In this document: positions 22,084 through 29,026 of the stretch, piece by piece
Numbering within the stretch: position 1 is the stretch's first letter
How the letters are laid out: every line of letters begins with the position of its first letter
Source of the DNA: DYQY01 sp964643725
GTDB lineage: Bacteria; Margulisbacteria; Riflemargulisbacteria; GWF2-35-9; DYQY01
Direction: 5' to 3'
DNA: 30,615 bases
Assembly: GCA_964643725.1 (NCBI GenBank)
Contig: CAZXTL010000026.1
Coordinates: forward strand, 1 to 30,615
Program-made: the position numbers and the translations under genes
The notes under the pieces: model-generated
Databases searched by the model: none
Told to the model about the DNA's origin: nothing
What the model saw: only the letters and a program-made list of their open reading frames with translations

Positions 22084-23324
22084 GCATCAGGACGTTCGCC
22101 TATGGGTTGCTTGCCTCTGCCATGTTCACTGGCGGCGTGGCGATTTACTACACCAGCAACCCCGGCATCGGCGTGACGGCTGATGACGTTGCCGAACTCA
22201 TGGAAGGGTTGAACGAGAGAAGCGCGGCTCTCGCAACATCCGCCCACACATACGACTCAAACGGGTGGAACTTCGCGGAGTTTGCCTACATCGCGAGCCT
22301 GCCCGTTCATGCTCAAATCCAAGAGGTAGCAGACAAGACGCTTGCCATCATCCCGCACTACTATCAGTCGAACGGGATACCGTGGACGGTAAGCAATCTT
22401 TTCAAGGTAGCACAAATCGGGGACGGAACGAACAAGTGGACTGTGGCATGGACGGGTGCGCCCATTTACGGCAACACCATCGGGCCGTTCATCATTACGA
22501 ACACGCTATGGGAAATCAAGACGGCGCTGGCATATCTTCAAATCACGGCGAGGACTCCCGTATGGCAGGGTGGACCGTCCTACACTTTCGGCGCTACAAA
22601 CATATGGATCTTTGACGACGAGGGCGACAACCTTTATCTCAAGGTGGAGGATGGACCGCAACCGTCTCCGCATTGGTGGACGAACATGGCCGCGCATCAA
22701 AATCAGTGGCAGGTTTACACGGGTGCGGCGGGGACGGCGTACGCGGACGGCGTGTACGGGGCGCAGGTCGTTTACCGGACCAACGGAGTAGCGGCAGGAA
22801 ACCCGCACGAGGACGTGATTCTGACGGCACCTGACACGGCAAGCGGCTCGCGTGGCACTTGGTCTGGCGATCATGATTATTGGCTTTACACTTTGACCTA
22901 CGAGGAATCCCCGCAAACCGCTTACCGCCTTGACGCATCAGGCGGCGTGTGGATGGTATCTATGGCGTCAGGGTGTACCGCTGTTGTCTCTATGCCGTGG
23001 GTTATCACCCAATCATGGAGCATGGCGGAGTACGGGGCGTCCACCGTAGCATTTGCAAATTACGAGGCCGGAACAAGCGACGTATCCTTGGCCTTCTCTG
23101 GGGTTGCTACTGGGTGGTTCGGCTTTGTGCAGGCGTCCGTTCCGTCCCACGACCTGACCGCTCTTGTGGGGCCATACAGCGACTATGAGGCGTCCGGCTA
23201 TTGGACAAACAGCAGCAGCGGGGAATTCCTTCACCTTCCACCGCCGCGAATTGAGGGTCATTCATTGATCGACTTCAGCGGACCAGCGTATATTCAATGG
23301 ACCTTCACCCGCTGCCGGCCGTGA
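22080..23324 (+). CDS. Membrane-anchored or exported tail-region protein, 414 aa
   Basis: GTG 22080 overlaps the previous stop (a longer in-frame ATG at 22059 exists). The N-terminus has a hydrophobic segment (FAYGLLASAMFTGGVAIYY) that could be a signal or anchor. The body is Trp/Tyr/Thr/Gly-rich and beta-rich (SYTFGATNIWIFDDEGDNLY), like phage tail fibre or receptor-binding proteins. It is the last rightward late gene; its stop is directly followed by the integrase stop on the other strand, leaving no terminator space. Confidence 0.6.
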   Translation: MSIRTFAYGLLASAMFTGGVAIYYTSNPGIGVTADDVAELMEGLNERSAALATSAHTYDSNGWNFAEFAYIASLPVHAQIQEVADKTLAIIPHYYQSNGIPWTVSNLFKVAQIGDGTNKWTVAWTGAPIYGNTIGPFIITNTLWEIKTALAYLQITARTPVWQGGPSYTFGATNIWIFDDEGDNLYLKVEDGPQPSPHWWTNMAAHQNQWQVYTGAAGTAYADGVYGAQVVYRTNGVAAGNPHEDVILTAPDTASGSRGTWSGDHDYWLYTLTYEESPQTAYRLDASGGVWMVSMASGCTAVVSMPWVITQSWSMAEYGASTVAFANYEAGTSDVSLAFSGVATGWFGFVQASVPSHDLTALVGPYSDYEASGYWTNSSSGEFLHLPPPRIEGHSLIDFSGPAYIQWTFTRCRP

Positions 23325-24479
23325 TCACATCCTAACCGCCGTGCCGGACCCCATCATGCGGGCGTAATAGTGCAGCACCGTGGCGACCGAATCCCCCAGC
23401 CACTCAGCCGCCCATTGAGGGCCGGCCTGTGTCAGCCACATGGACCCCGCCAGCTTGCGCAGCTCGTGCGCCGCTTTCGGATAGGTTGCCGCCGTCCATC
23501 CGGTATCACGCATCCAGACGGCAAGGTCTTTCGTCACGAGCGCATACCGGGCGTTCGGGGTGGCACCCGGCAAGATGTGGACGCCCGACCCGCGCAGGCG
23601 GCCAAGCTCGGCCCAGGTGTCCGGCGTGGCAGGTATGGAGTGGTCAACCATGTTCTTTGCCCCCTTCCAGTCCGCACGCCGGCAGACCCGCAGCACGCGC
23701 TGCCCCTTGGCGTCCTGTTCGATCCAAGACCAGCGAGCCGCTGCGGCTTCACCCGCCCGCAGGCCGAACCGGTAGCACAACAGATAGGCAAGGCGCAGGG
23801 GCGGCCCCAGCTTGCCCGCTGCGGCGTGCGTTGCGGCTATCAGGTCAACGGGTGGCAGTTGGTAGCGCCCGGGCTTGTGGGCCTTGCCAGTGCGCAGGAA
23901 CCGCTCTACAGAGTCGGGCAGGTCAATCCCCGCTTGCCGGTAATAGGCGACCGTCCACCGGGCAAAGACTGACTTGGCCTGTCTCAGGATGGAAGCCGCA
24001 GACACCCGCGCCCGGTCAACGGCAAGCGGATCTTTCGCGCCCTCGACGAACGACCGGACGAACTGCTGCGCCAGCTCGGGCCGGATCGCATCAAGGGGCG
24101 CGGTATCCTTGACCCCCGCCGCCTTGAGGACAAGCCGCAGCTTGAGACAATTCGCGGTGACGGTTTTCGGGGATGGCTTGCCGTCCAGATTGAACTGCTG
24201 CCCCGCCGCCGCGCGGTACACCTCCAGGGCGCGCGCGATGGTTGCCGCGGTCGGCTCGGGCGCCGCGTCCGGCTCATCCTCGGGCACCCCCGCCCGCCGC
24301 AACCGGACGAACGCCGCCGCCCACTTCCGGCTTTCGGCTAAGTCCGGGTGTGGCGAGGCCCGAAGATATTGCTTGCGCGCCACAGTACACCGGACATAAT
24401 AGACCCCGTTTCTTGTGACAAGGTTCGGCACCGGACGGTCTTTCAGGAGGACAGGCAGAATTGAGTATTTCGTATTCAT
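23325..24479 (-). CDS. int: Tyrosine integrase
   Basis: The 384-aa protein has an N-terminal arm-binding region (NGVYYVRCTVARKQYLR), a core-binding helical domain (about 75-190) and a catalytic domain with Arg241 (FGLRAGEAA), HELR (His338, Arg341) and Tyr372 (HYYARM). The usual second histidine (LGH) is Asp363 (LGDS), a position that varies in the family. It catalyses site-specific integration and, with an excisionase, excision. The start is probably ATG at 24479; a TTG four codons upstream is possible. The attachment region with the tRNA-Arg fragment lies directly upstream. Confidence 0.9.
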   Translation of the reverse strand: MNTKYSILPVLLKDRPVPNLVTRNGVYYVRCTVARKQYLRASPHPDLAESRKWAAAFVRLRRAGVPEDEPDAAPEPTAATIARALEVYRAAAGQQFNLDGKPSPKTVTANCLKLRLVLKAAGVKDTAPLDAIRPELAQQFVRSFVEGAKDPLAVDRARVSAASILRQAKSVFARWTVAYYRQAGIDLPDSVERFLRTGKAHKPGRYQLPPVDLIAATHAAAGKLGPPLRLAYLLCYRFGLRAGEAAAARWSWIEQDAKGQRVLRVCRRADWKGAKNMVDHSIPATPDTWAELGRLRGSGVHILPGATPNARYALVTKDLAVWMRDTGWTAATYPKAAHELRKLAGSMWLTQAGPQWAAEWLGDSVATVLHYYARMMGSGTAVRM

Positions 24480-24481
24480 TC

Positions 24482-24504
24482 TCTGATACAAGTTTGATAT
24501 GTCA
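24482..24504 (+). repeat. Putative integrase arm site, left copy
   Basis: TCTGATACAAGTTTGATATGTCA here is matched in the same orientation, with one insertion and one change, at 24703-24726. An inverted core, GTATCAG, is at 24553-24559. They flank the tRNA-like core, as expected for arm-type sites. Confidence 0.6.
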
Positions 24505-24570
24505 CTTTGCGATTGTCAACATACTTTCGCGTACTATCGTGAACTATCAGACGTATCAGGAAAACAGCGA

Positions 24571-24610
24571 GAAAAGCCCGTATCTATTGAGAAAAGCCCG
24601 TATCTATTGA
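24571..24610 (+). repeat. Perfect 20-bp tandem repeat beside attachment core
   Basis: GAAAAGCCCGTATCTATTGA occurs twice back to back (24571-24590 and 24591-24610), five bases before the tRNA-like sequence. Probably a pair of integrase or accessory-protein sites; it could also hold -10-like TATCTA for the rebuilt tRNA. Confidence 0.75.
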
Positions 24611-24615
24611 CGATT

Positions 24616-24661
24616 GCCCCCGTAGCTCAGTTGGACAGAGCGAGTGATTCCTAATCATTCA
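24616..24661 (+). other. attP: attP core: 5' half of tRNA-Arg(CCT)
   Basis: From 24616 the sequence has acceptor GCCCCCG, TA, a D-arm (GCTC...GAGC) and an anticodon arm AGTGA-TTCCTAA-TCATT with anticodon CCT at 24650-24652, all pairing properly. After the anticodon arm the match ends: no T-arm or 3' acceptor follows. The phage therefore carries the 5' half of a tRNA-Arg gene next to the integrase, which I read as the attachment core. Integration would leave a complete gene made from the phage 5' half and the host 3' half. Confidence 0.75.
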
Positions 24662-24672
24662 GGAACAACAAA

Positions 24673-24703
24673 AAACCCCAGCAAATGCCAGGGTTTCGTT
24701 TTT
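24673..24703 (+). terminator. Probable Rho-independent terminator after tRNA fragment
   Basis: AAACCC (24673-24678) pairs with GGGTTT (24691-24696) with a loop of 12 nt, followed by CGTTTTT. In the prophage it would stop transcription of the displaced host 5' tRNA half entering the phage. Confidence 0.55.
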
Positions 24704-24726
24704 CTGATACAAGATTTGATAGGTCA
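24703..24726 (+). repeat. Putative integrase arm site, right copy
   Basis: TCTGATACAAGATTTGATAGGTCA begins in the terminator T tract and overlaps the stop of the minus-strand gene; it repeats 24482-24504 in direct orientation. Confidence 0.6.
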
Positions 24727-25005
24727 ATATCGGGCGGCGAACGTTAAACCGAAGAACACGCAGAGCCCCACGGCAACCCCGATTATGGTCAGCGCCAGGG
24801 CCAGCTTACAGGCAAAATTGAACACCGCCCCGAACGGCGCATCGAGACTCACGACGAGCGGCTGCGCAACCGGCGCGGCCCCCGCCCTCGCGACGAACTG
24901 CAATCCGCACGACGGGCACGGAACCGCCTGCCCGACGGCATCCCGTTCGGCCTCGGCCCGGACATGACAATGCGGACAGGTGACTGGCAATGTTTTAGGG
25001 TTCAT
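24724..25005 (-). CDS. Zinc-ribbon membrane protein, 93 aa
   Basis: The start is ATG 25005, preceded by AAGGTG; an in-frame codon at 25014 is less likely. The N-terminus carries CPHCH and CPSCG (zinc ribbon), followed by a linker and one or two membrane helices (FACKLALALTIIGVAVGLCVFFGL). It is co-transcribed with the ribbon-helix-helix gene, whose stop it overlaps, so it should be expressed in the lysogen. Superinfection exclusion or another prophage-benefit function is possible; no direct evidence. Confidence 0.7.
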   Translation of the reverse strand: MNPKTLPVTCPHCHVRAEAERDAVGQAVPCPSCGLQFVARAGAAPVAQPLVVSLDAPFGAVFNFACKLALALTIIGVAVGLCVFFGLTFAARY

Positions 25006-25268
25006 CGCCAGCACCTTTTGCCATCGTCCTCCGTTTCAACTAATTGTTCGGGTTGTTCATCTGATCCACGCGCACCTGGGTCCACTGTATTTTTTTTTGG
25101 CGAGGGCTTTTGCCCCATCGTCTTTATTTGATCAAGCAGCATGTATTCTATCTGCCCCGATAAACTTCGCCTGCTTTCAACCGCTATAGCCCTGACTGCC
25201 TCCATCGTTGTTTTCGACATGCTGATGCTGATTTGAGTCTTGTCCGCCGCTCTATCGTGACTTCTCAT
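25002..25268 (-). CDS. Ribbon-helix-helix regulator, candidate prophage repressor
   Basis: ATG 25268 follows GGGAAGG at 8 nt. Within the 88 aa, TQISISMSKTTMEAVRAIA then SLSGQIEYMLLDQIK fits the ribbon-helix-helix fold: one strand for DNA contact and two helices for dimerisation. The C-terminal 30 residues are hydrophilic. Transcribed away from the early operon across a palindromic operator, it takes the place of a cI-type repressor, and no HTH repressor is found elsewhere. It could repress itself and the early operon. The regulatory role is inferred. Confidence 0.7.
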   Translation of the reverse strand: MRSHDRAADKTQISISMSKTTMEAVRAIAVESRRSLSGQIEYMLLDQIKTMGQKPSPKKNTVDPGARGSDEQPEQLVETEDDGKRCWR

Positions 25269-25295
25269 AACCACCACCTTCCCTTGTTGCCGTGC

Positions 25296-25363
25296 ATTAT
25301 ATCACGGCGTCTTATTGAAAAACAGTAAAAATTATTGACCGCCGTATCACGGCGTGATACAAA
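25296..25363. promoter_or_regulatory. Divergent promoter/operator region of the lysogeny switch
   Basis: Rightward: TTGACC (25335-25340), 17-bp spacer, TACAAA (25358-25363) with TGA just before it (extended -10). The spacer is largely the perfect palindrome GTATCACG-G-CGTGATAC (25344-25360). Leftward: TATAAT (minus, 25301-25296) preceded by TGA (extended -10), overlapping a related half site TATCACGGCG (25300-25309). A third GTATCACG is at 25527-25534. Repressor bound here would block both promoters. Confidence 0.7.
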
Positions 25364-25370
25364 TCTCGCC

Positions 25371-25556
25371 ATGAAACACAAACCAGTCCGCGTCGGAGGG
25401 AAGCGAACGGTAACGCGATGCTTCTCATTATCCCCAGAAACCGCAAAAACATTGGACAATTTCACGATGCCGGATCGCACGTTCCGGTCGCGCTCGGACA
25501 AGGCCGAGTTTTTATTTAACCTTGCCGTATCACGGATAACCACGGGAAAAGGGTAA
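25371..25556 (+). CDS. Second ribbon-helix-helix-like protein, Cro position
   Basis: ATG 25371 lies 7 nt after the -10 box, without a Shine-Dalgarno, so its message may be leaderless. The 61-aa product KRTVTRCFSLSPETAKTLDNF then SRSDKAEFLFNLAV fits a short ribbon-helix-helix protein. As first gene of the early operon and opposite the other regulator it occupies the place of Cro. The opposite-strand ORF over the same DNA has no family features and contains the operator. Confidence 0.65.
   Translation: MKHKPVRVGGKRTVTRCFSLSPETAKTLDNFTMPDRTFRSRSDKAEFLFNLAVSRITTGKG
25527..25534. promoter_or_regulatory. Third operator-like half site
   Basis: GTATCACG, identical to one arm of the 17-bp palindrome, followed by GATAAC rather than a good second arm. 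It lies 26 bp before the excisionase-like gene and may be a weaker operator. Confidence 0.35.
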
Positions 25557-25559
25557 AAA

Positions 25560-25757
25560 ATGCCTACCCCCGAATACCTGCCCCCCCGTCAGATTGGCGA
25601 GCTGTTCGGCATGAGCCGGACGACGGTTTTCAAGATGATCAAGCTGCACGAGACCAGCCGGGGGCGGCTCGGCTTTCCGTCCTACAGCATGAGCACCCGT
25701 AAGCGCCTGCTCAAGGTGGACGACGTTCGCAAGGCTATGGCCCGTTTCAAACAGTAA
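25560..25757 (+). CDS. MerR/excisionase-like HTH protein, 65 aa
   Basis: ATG 25560 follows AAAGGG. The protein has YLPPRQIGELFGMSRTTVFKMI, a winged-HTH of the excisionase (HTH_17) kind, and ends in KVDDVRKAMARFK. Size and position in the early operon near the integrase fit an excisionase that directs integrase toward excision; a regulator is the alternative. Confidence 0.65.
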   Translation: MPTPEYLPPRQIGELFGMSRTTVFKMIKLHETSRGRLGFPSYSMSTRKRLLKVDDVRKAMARFKQ

Positions 25758-25790
25758 CCCGAAACCACGAAACACGAAAGAGGGATTTAT

Positions 25791-26090
25791 ATGCTCATGA
25801 AGAACGGAGTTGCGTCGTTTGATGATCCGAAACTGGTGGCGTGTCAGTACGAATCCACGCAGTCCATGTTTAACCGGCACTACGAGACCGCCCGCAAGGA
25901 GGGCTATCCCGCCGGCAAGGCCGAGACGGAAGCCGCCATTCGCACGATTCAGGAACGGGCGCGGGAGGTTGCGACGGTCTTGCACGCCCCTCTGCGTTGC
26001 GATACCTGCGGGGCTCCTGGCGCTCATGTTGCGAATGACATGGCGCGTTGCGTCGAATGTGCGGCGAGTTACGGGGAGGTCGAATCATGA
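25791..26090 (+). CDS. Zinc-ribbon phage protein, 99 aa
   Basis: ATG 25791 follows AGAGGG at 7 nt. The N-terminal two thirds are helical (STQSMFNRHYETARKEGYPAG, then EAAIRTIQERAREV); the C-terminus carries CDTCG and CVECA, a zinc ribbon. No known function. The stop overlaps the next ATG. Confidence 0.65.
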   Translation: MLMKNGVASFDDPKLVACQYESTQSMFNRHYETARKEGYPAGKAETEAAIRTIQERAREVATVLHAPLRCDTCGAPGAHVANDMARCVECAASYGEVES

Positions 26091-26275
26091 TCCGCTACAC
26101 CCCCGATGAGCTTGCCCGCATGAGCCCCAAGGAGCGCCAGGCATATGCCCTCTACTCGCGGCGCTCAGGTTTAGACCGGATATGCTCCGGCTTGGAATTC
26201 GTGATCAAGGTGGCGACCGGCTTGGTCGTGGCAAGCGTCCTGCTCATGTGGGTGTGGAAGTGGGTTGCGCCGTGA
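26087..26275 (+). CDS. Small single-pass membrane protein, 62 aa
   Basis: ATG 26087 overlaps the previous stop. The N-terminal half is charged (YTPDELARMSPKERQAYALY); the C-terminal half is one membrane helix (FVIKVATGLVVASVLLMWVW). The stop overlaps the next GTG. Function unknown; the setting is the early operon. Confidence 0.6.
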   Translation: MIRYTPDELARMSPKERQAYALYSRRSGLDRICSGLEFVIKVATGLVVASVLLMWVWKWVAP

Positions 26276-26520
26276 GTGTCAACAATGGCGGACCAGCGTT
26301 TCCGAATAGCGTTCATCCCGAACACGGATACGGACCCGTCGCAAGCGTTCAAGAGGGAATGACCCTGCGCGACTACTTTGCGGCTAAAGTTTTAAACGGG
26401 TTGCTGTCAGATTACACAACGGCAGAAAACATGGAAGGCAACGGCGATACTCGATTTGTTGAATGGGCGCAAATTGCTTACGAGTTTGCCGACGCCATGC
26501 TGAAAGCGAGGGACAAATGA
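26272..26520 (+). CDS. Conserved small phage protein, 82 aa
   Basis: GTG 26272 overlaps the previous stop, which fixes the start. The sequence NNGGPAFPNSVHP, then GMTLRDYFAAKVLNGLL and a C-terminal YEFADAMLKARDK is a pattern I know from many phage and prophage genomes, annotated as hypothetical. No activity is known to me. Confidence 0.7.
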   Translation: MSVNNGGPAFPNSVHPEHGYGPVASVQEGMTLRDYFAAKVLNGLLSDYTTAENMEGNGDTRFVEWAQIAYEFADAMLKARDK

Positions 26521-26699
26521 ACGACGAATTCGGCACCACTACCGAGCAGACCGCCCCCGACATTGTGAACGGTAACGAGGGGCTCGAAAAGGGCGAGCCG
26601 TGGACGAGCGGGATCAAGCCCGCCGTGATGACGTACAGCGCCCCGTATGTGCCGAACAAGCGGCGGTTTAATTTGCATCCGAAGGACTCGCGCAAGTGA
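26517..26699 (+). CDS. Small hypothetical protein, 60 aa
   Basis: ATG 26517 overlaps the previous stop and the end overlaps the next GTG. The peptide is acidic in its first half and basic at the end (PNKRRFNLHPKDSRK), probably mostly disordered. Only the overlaps support it as a gene. Confidence 0.5.
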   Translation: MNDEFGTTTEQTAPDIVNGNEGLEKGEPWTSGIKPAVMTYSAPYVPNKRRFNLHPKDSRK

Positions 26700-27292
26700 A
26701 CCTGACCTTTGACGAGCCCTCCCACACCTACACCCTCGACGGGCAGCGCGTGCCGTCTGTTACGCAAATTCTCGGCACCGTGTTTCCGCGCGAATGGGAG
26801 CAGGTGGAGCGGTGGGGCGATGGCGAGTATGTCAAGGAGCGCGGCAGGCAGGTCCACAAGGCTTGTGCGTACATCGCCAAAGGCATCGAGTTCGACTGTG
26901 ACGAGCGGATTCAAGGGCGGGTCAACGGGTGCCGCCTGTGGTTTGCCGACATGCGCCCCGATGTCATCGAGGTTGAAACGCCTATCTGCCATCCGCTTCT
27001 ACGGTATGCAGGCACGCCAGACCTTGTGGCGATTGTGCAAGGCAAGACGGTCCTGGTCGATTACAAGGCGTGTTTGTCCCCCGTTGCCCTGCAACTTGCC
27101 GCCTATTGGGGGTGCCTCACGGCGGCGGGGTCAAAGATCGACGAAGCCTATCCGCTACAGTTGCTTGACGATGGAAAGTACAAAGTCGGGAAAACGGTCA
27201 ACCTGAAAAACGCATGGAGGTACTGGTTAAACGTGTTGGGAACGTACAGGTACATGGAAGAAAACGGGATGGTTAAGGAGGTGGAGAAGTGA
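26696..27292 (+). CDS. RecB-like PD-(D/E)XK nuclease
   Basis: GTG 26696 overlaps the previous stop. The 198-aa protein has the RecB-family arrangement: RQVHKAC (His54), VIEVE (Glu94), GTPDLV (Asp109), VDYK (Asp122, Lys124) and a Gln in ALQLAAYW (133). These form the metal-binding nuclease core. As part of a module with ERF it probably resects DNA ends to produce the single strands that ERF anneals, like lambda Exo with Beta. Length is normal for phage enzymes of this type. Confidence 0.8.
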   Translation: MNLTFDEPSHTYTLDGQRVPSVTQILGTVFPREWEQVERWGDGEYVKERGRQVHKACAYIAKGIEFDCDERIQGRVNGCRLWFADMRPDVIEVETPICHPLLRYAGTPDLVAIVQGKTVLVDYKACLSPVALQLAAYWGCLTAAGSKIDEAYPLQLLDDGKYKVGKTVNLKNAWRYWLNVLGTYRYMEENGMVKEVEK

Positions 27293-28104
27293 GCGAAGAG
27301 ACGCAGGTTGTTATCCCCTCGGAAGTCAAGGCCACGATTGAAACGCGGGTGGCATGGGCGCAGGCGCTTGTGATCCGCAGTCAGGCCGAGAGGGACGGCG
27401 CTATCGCCATCGTCAAGGAGGTCAAGGGGCTGATAACGGAAGTGAAAGCCCGCTTTGAAGACAACGTTGCATCCGCGTTTAAGGCGCATCGCGAGGCTGT
27501 CAAAGTAATGGATTCGTTTTTGACCGGTCCGCTGGAAGTTGAGCGCCTCGCGAAAGCGGCCATCGTCCGGTATGACGCCGAACAGGAAGAGATCCGGCGC
27601 AAGGAACAGGCGCGGCTCCAGGCGATTGCGGATGAGGCGGCACGCAAGGAACGGGTCAAGGCCGAAGAAGCGGCGCGGGCGCAGCGGGAAAAGGAGGAGG
27701 CGGCACGGAAGGTGCAAGAGGAAGCGCTCAGGAGGGCGCAGGAGGCAACAAACGAGGCGGACCGCATCAAGGCTCAGGCCGAAGCGGAAAAGGCTCGCAA
27801 GGCCGCAGAGACGGCGGCGGCTAAGGCCGAGGCAAAGGACGAGCAGGCGGCGGCGGTTGTCGCGCCGGTCGTGTCGGTGGCGTCTCAGGCGGTCAAGGCG
27901 AAAGGCGAGAGCAAAGCCACGATCTGCAAGGCGCGGGTGATTGACGCGCAGGCGTTCATAACGGCGGCGGTTGCGGCGGGGCGGTTTGAGTTCATCAAGG
28001 TGGACGAAAGCGCCTTGAACGACTTTGCGCGGCGGACGGCGGGCAAGGTCAAGTTGACGGGAGTGGAGTTCTACGAGGAAACGCAAATGCGAGTGAGGGT
28101 TTAA
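27289..28104 (+). CDS. Coiled-coil protein of the recombination operon, 271 aa
   Basis: GTG 27289 overlaps the nuclease stop. The N-terminal 95 residues are helical (ATIETRVAWAQALVIRSQ, then ARFEDNVASAFKAHREA); residues about 95-190 form a long Ala/Glu/Arg/Lys coiled coil; the C-terminal part (ICKARVIDAQAFITAAV, then FEFIKVDESALNDFARRT) looks globular. Proteins of this design are often found beside ERF or RecT genes. No catalytic motif is seen; a structural or regulatory partner role in recombination is inferred. Confidence 0.65.
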   Translation: MSEETQVVIPSEVKATIETRVAWAQALVIRSQAERDGAIAIVKEVKGLITEVKARFEDNVASAFKAHREAVKVMDSFLTGPLEVERLAKAAIVRYDAEQEEIRRKEQARLQAIADEAARKERVKAEEAARAQREKEEAARKVQEEALRRAQEATNEADRIKAQAEAEKARKAAETAAAKAEAKDEQAAAVVAPVVSVASQAVKAKGESKATICKARVIDAQAFITAAVAAGRFEFIKVDESALNDFARRTAGKVKLTGVEFYEETQMRVRV

Positions 28105-28932
28105 ATGACGACTGAACTGATGGCAACGGACAATCCCAAGACGATGATCATGCAGGCGCTTGACAAGGGCGCGGACCCCGCCGTGCTGCGGCAGCTCCTG
28201 GACATGCAAAAGGAGTGGGAAGCGATGCAGGCGAAAAAAGCCTATGTTGCGGCAATGGCGGCGTTCAAGGCCGAATGCCCTCCGGTCTTGGCGCGGGACC
28301 AGAAAAACCACTTCGGCAAGAACGCCAGCATCGGCGGCATCATGGAAGTGGTCAACCCCATCCTGTCGAAAAACGGGTTAAGCCTCTCATGGGAAACGGT
28401 GCAGGCTCCGAAGTCCGTCACTGTTACTTGCCACATTACGCACGAAAAAGGGCACCGCGAATCGACGCCCTTGACCGGACCCGAGGACGTGAGCGGCGGC
28501 AAGAATCCGATCCAGACCATCGGCAGCACTGTCACCTATTTGCAGCGCTACACGATGGTTTGCGCCCTCGGCCTTTCGACGGCAGACCAGGACGACGCGG
28601 ACCAGACCCCGCCCCGAGGGGCCATGAAGCCTACCACGGCACGCGAGCCGGCCAAGGAACACGCTACACCCGAGGGCGATACCGCGGTGGGCATGGTGGA
28701 GGACGTTCAGGAGGCCACGGTCAAGATCAACGGCAAGGACGCCACGCGCTACGGTATCAAGGTCAGTGGTGAGATTTTCGGCACACTGAACAAGGCTCAT
28801 GCGGGGGTAGCAATCGACGCCAAAACCCAGGGCAAGCCGGTTGAACTGGCCTGGCTGCAAAACGGGAAATACCGCAACGTGGCGAGCATCTCCGTTTTCA
28901 GTCCTGCGGATGGCGAAACCGAACAGAGGTGA
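28105..28932 (+). CDS. erf: ERF family single-strand annealing protein
   Basis: ATG 28105 directly follows the previous stop. The ERF domain (residues about 35-165) ends with NPIQTIGSTVTYLQRYTMV and LGLSTADQDDADQ, the family hallmark (QxxGSxxTYxxRY, then DDD). ERF binds single-stranded DNA and anneals complementary strands, supporting phage recombination, circularisation and repair. The C-terminal part (175-275) is a separate region with VKINGKDATRYGIKVSGE, less conserved. It lies with a RecB-like nuclease. Confidence 0.88.
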   Translation: MTTELMATDNPKTMIMQALDKGADPAVLRQLLDMQKEWEAMQAKKAYVAAMAAFKAECPPVLARDQKNHFGKNASIGGIMEVVNPILSKNGLSLSWETVQAPKSVTVTCHITHEKGHRESTPLTGPEDVSGGKNPIQTIGSTVTYLQRYTMVCALGLSTADQDDADQTPPRGAMKPTTAREPAKEHATPEGDTAVGMVEDVQEATVKINGKDATRYGIKVSGEIFGTLNKAHAGVAIDAKTQGKPVELAWLQNGKYRNVASISVFSPADGETEQR

Positions 28933-28943
28933 TATATACCGGC

Positions 28944-29008
28944 GCGTCCCCGGTGTGTGAACAGGACGCAGCCCCGGCCCGGCGATTGCCGGTGTCCGGG
29001 GTGATTTT
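28944..29008 (+). terminator. Two consecutive hairpins, attenuator/terminator-like
   Basis: GCGTCC (28944-28949) pairs with GGACGC (28964-28969). Directly after, CCCCGG (28972-28977) pairs with CCGGGG (28996-29001), with an inner CCGGC/GCCGG helix and GATT loop, followed by TGATTTTG. The second has terminator-like form but a weak T tract. It separates ERF from the following genes and may attenuate them or be a structured RNA. Confidence 0.55.
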
Positions 29009-29026
29009 GAAAGCATGGAGGACACA

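Noticed and set aside
24616..24690. A complete tRNA-Arg gene
   Set aside because: The 5' half folds well, but there is no T-arm and no 3' acceptor strand; it is an attachment-site fragment.
25265..25543. Minus-strand frame across the promoter region
   Set aside because: It would contain the operator and both promoters and shows no family; the plus-strand gene at 25371 fits a ribbon-helix-helix protein.
27148..28311. 387-codon minus-strand frame over the coiled-coil gene
   Set aside because: It is Leu/Arg/Phe-rich composition typical of antisense to Lys/Glu/Ala coiled-coil coding; no domain.
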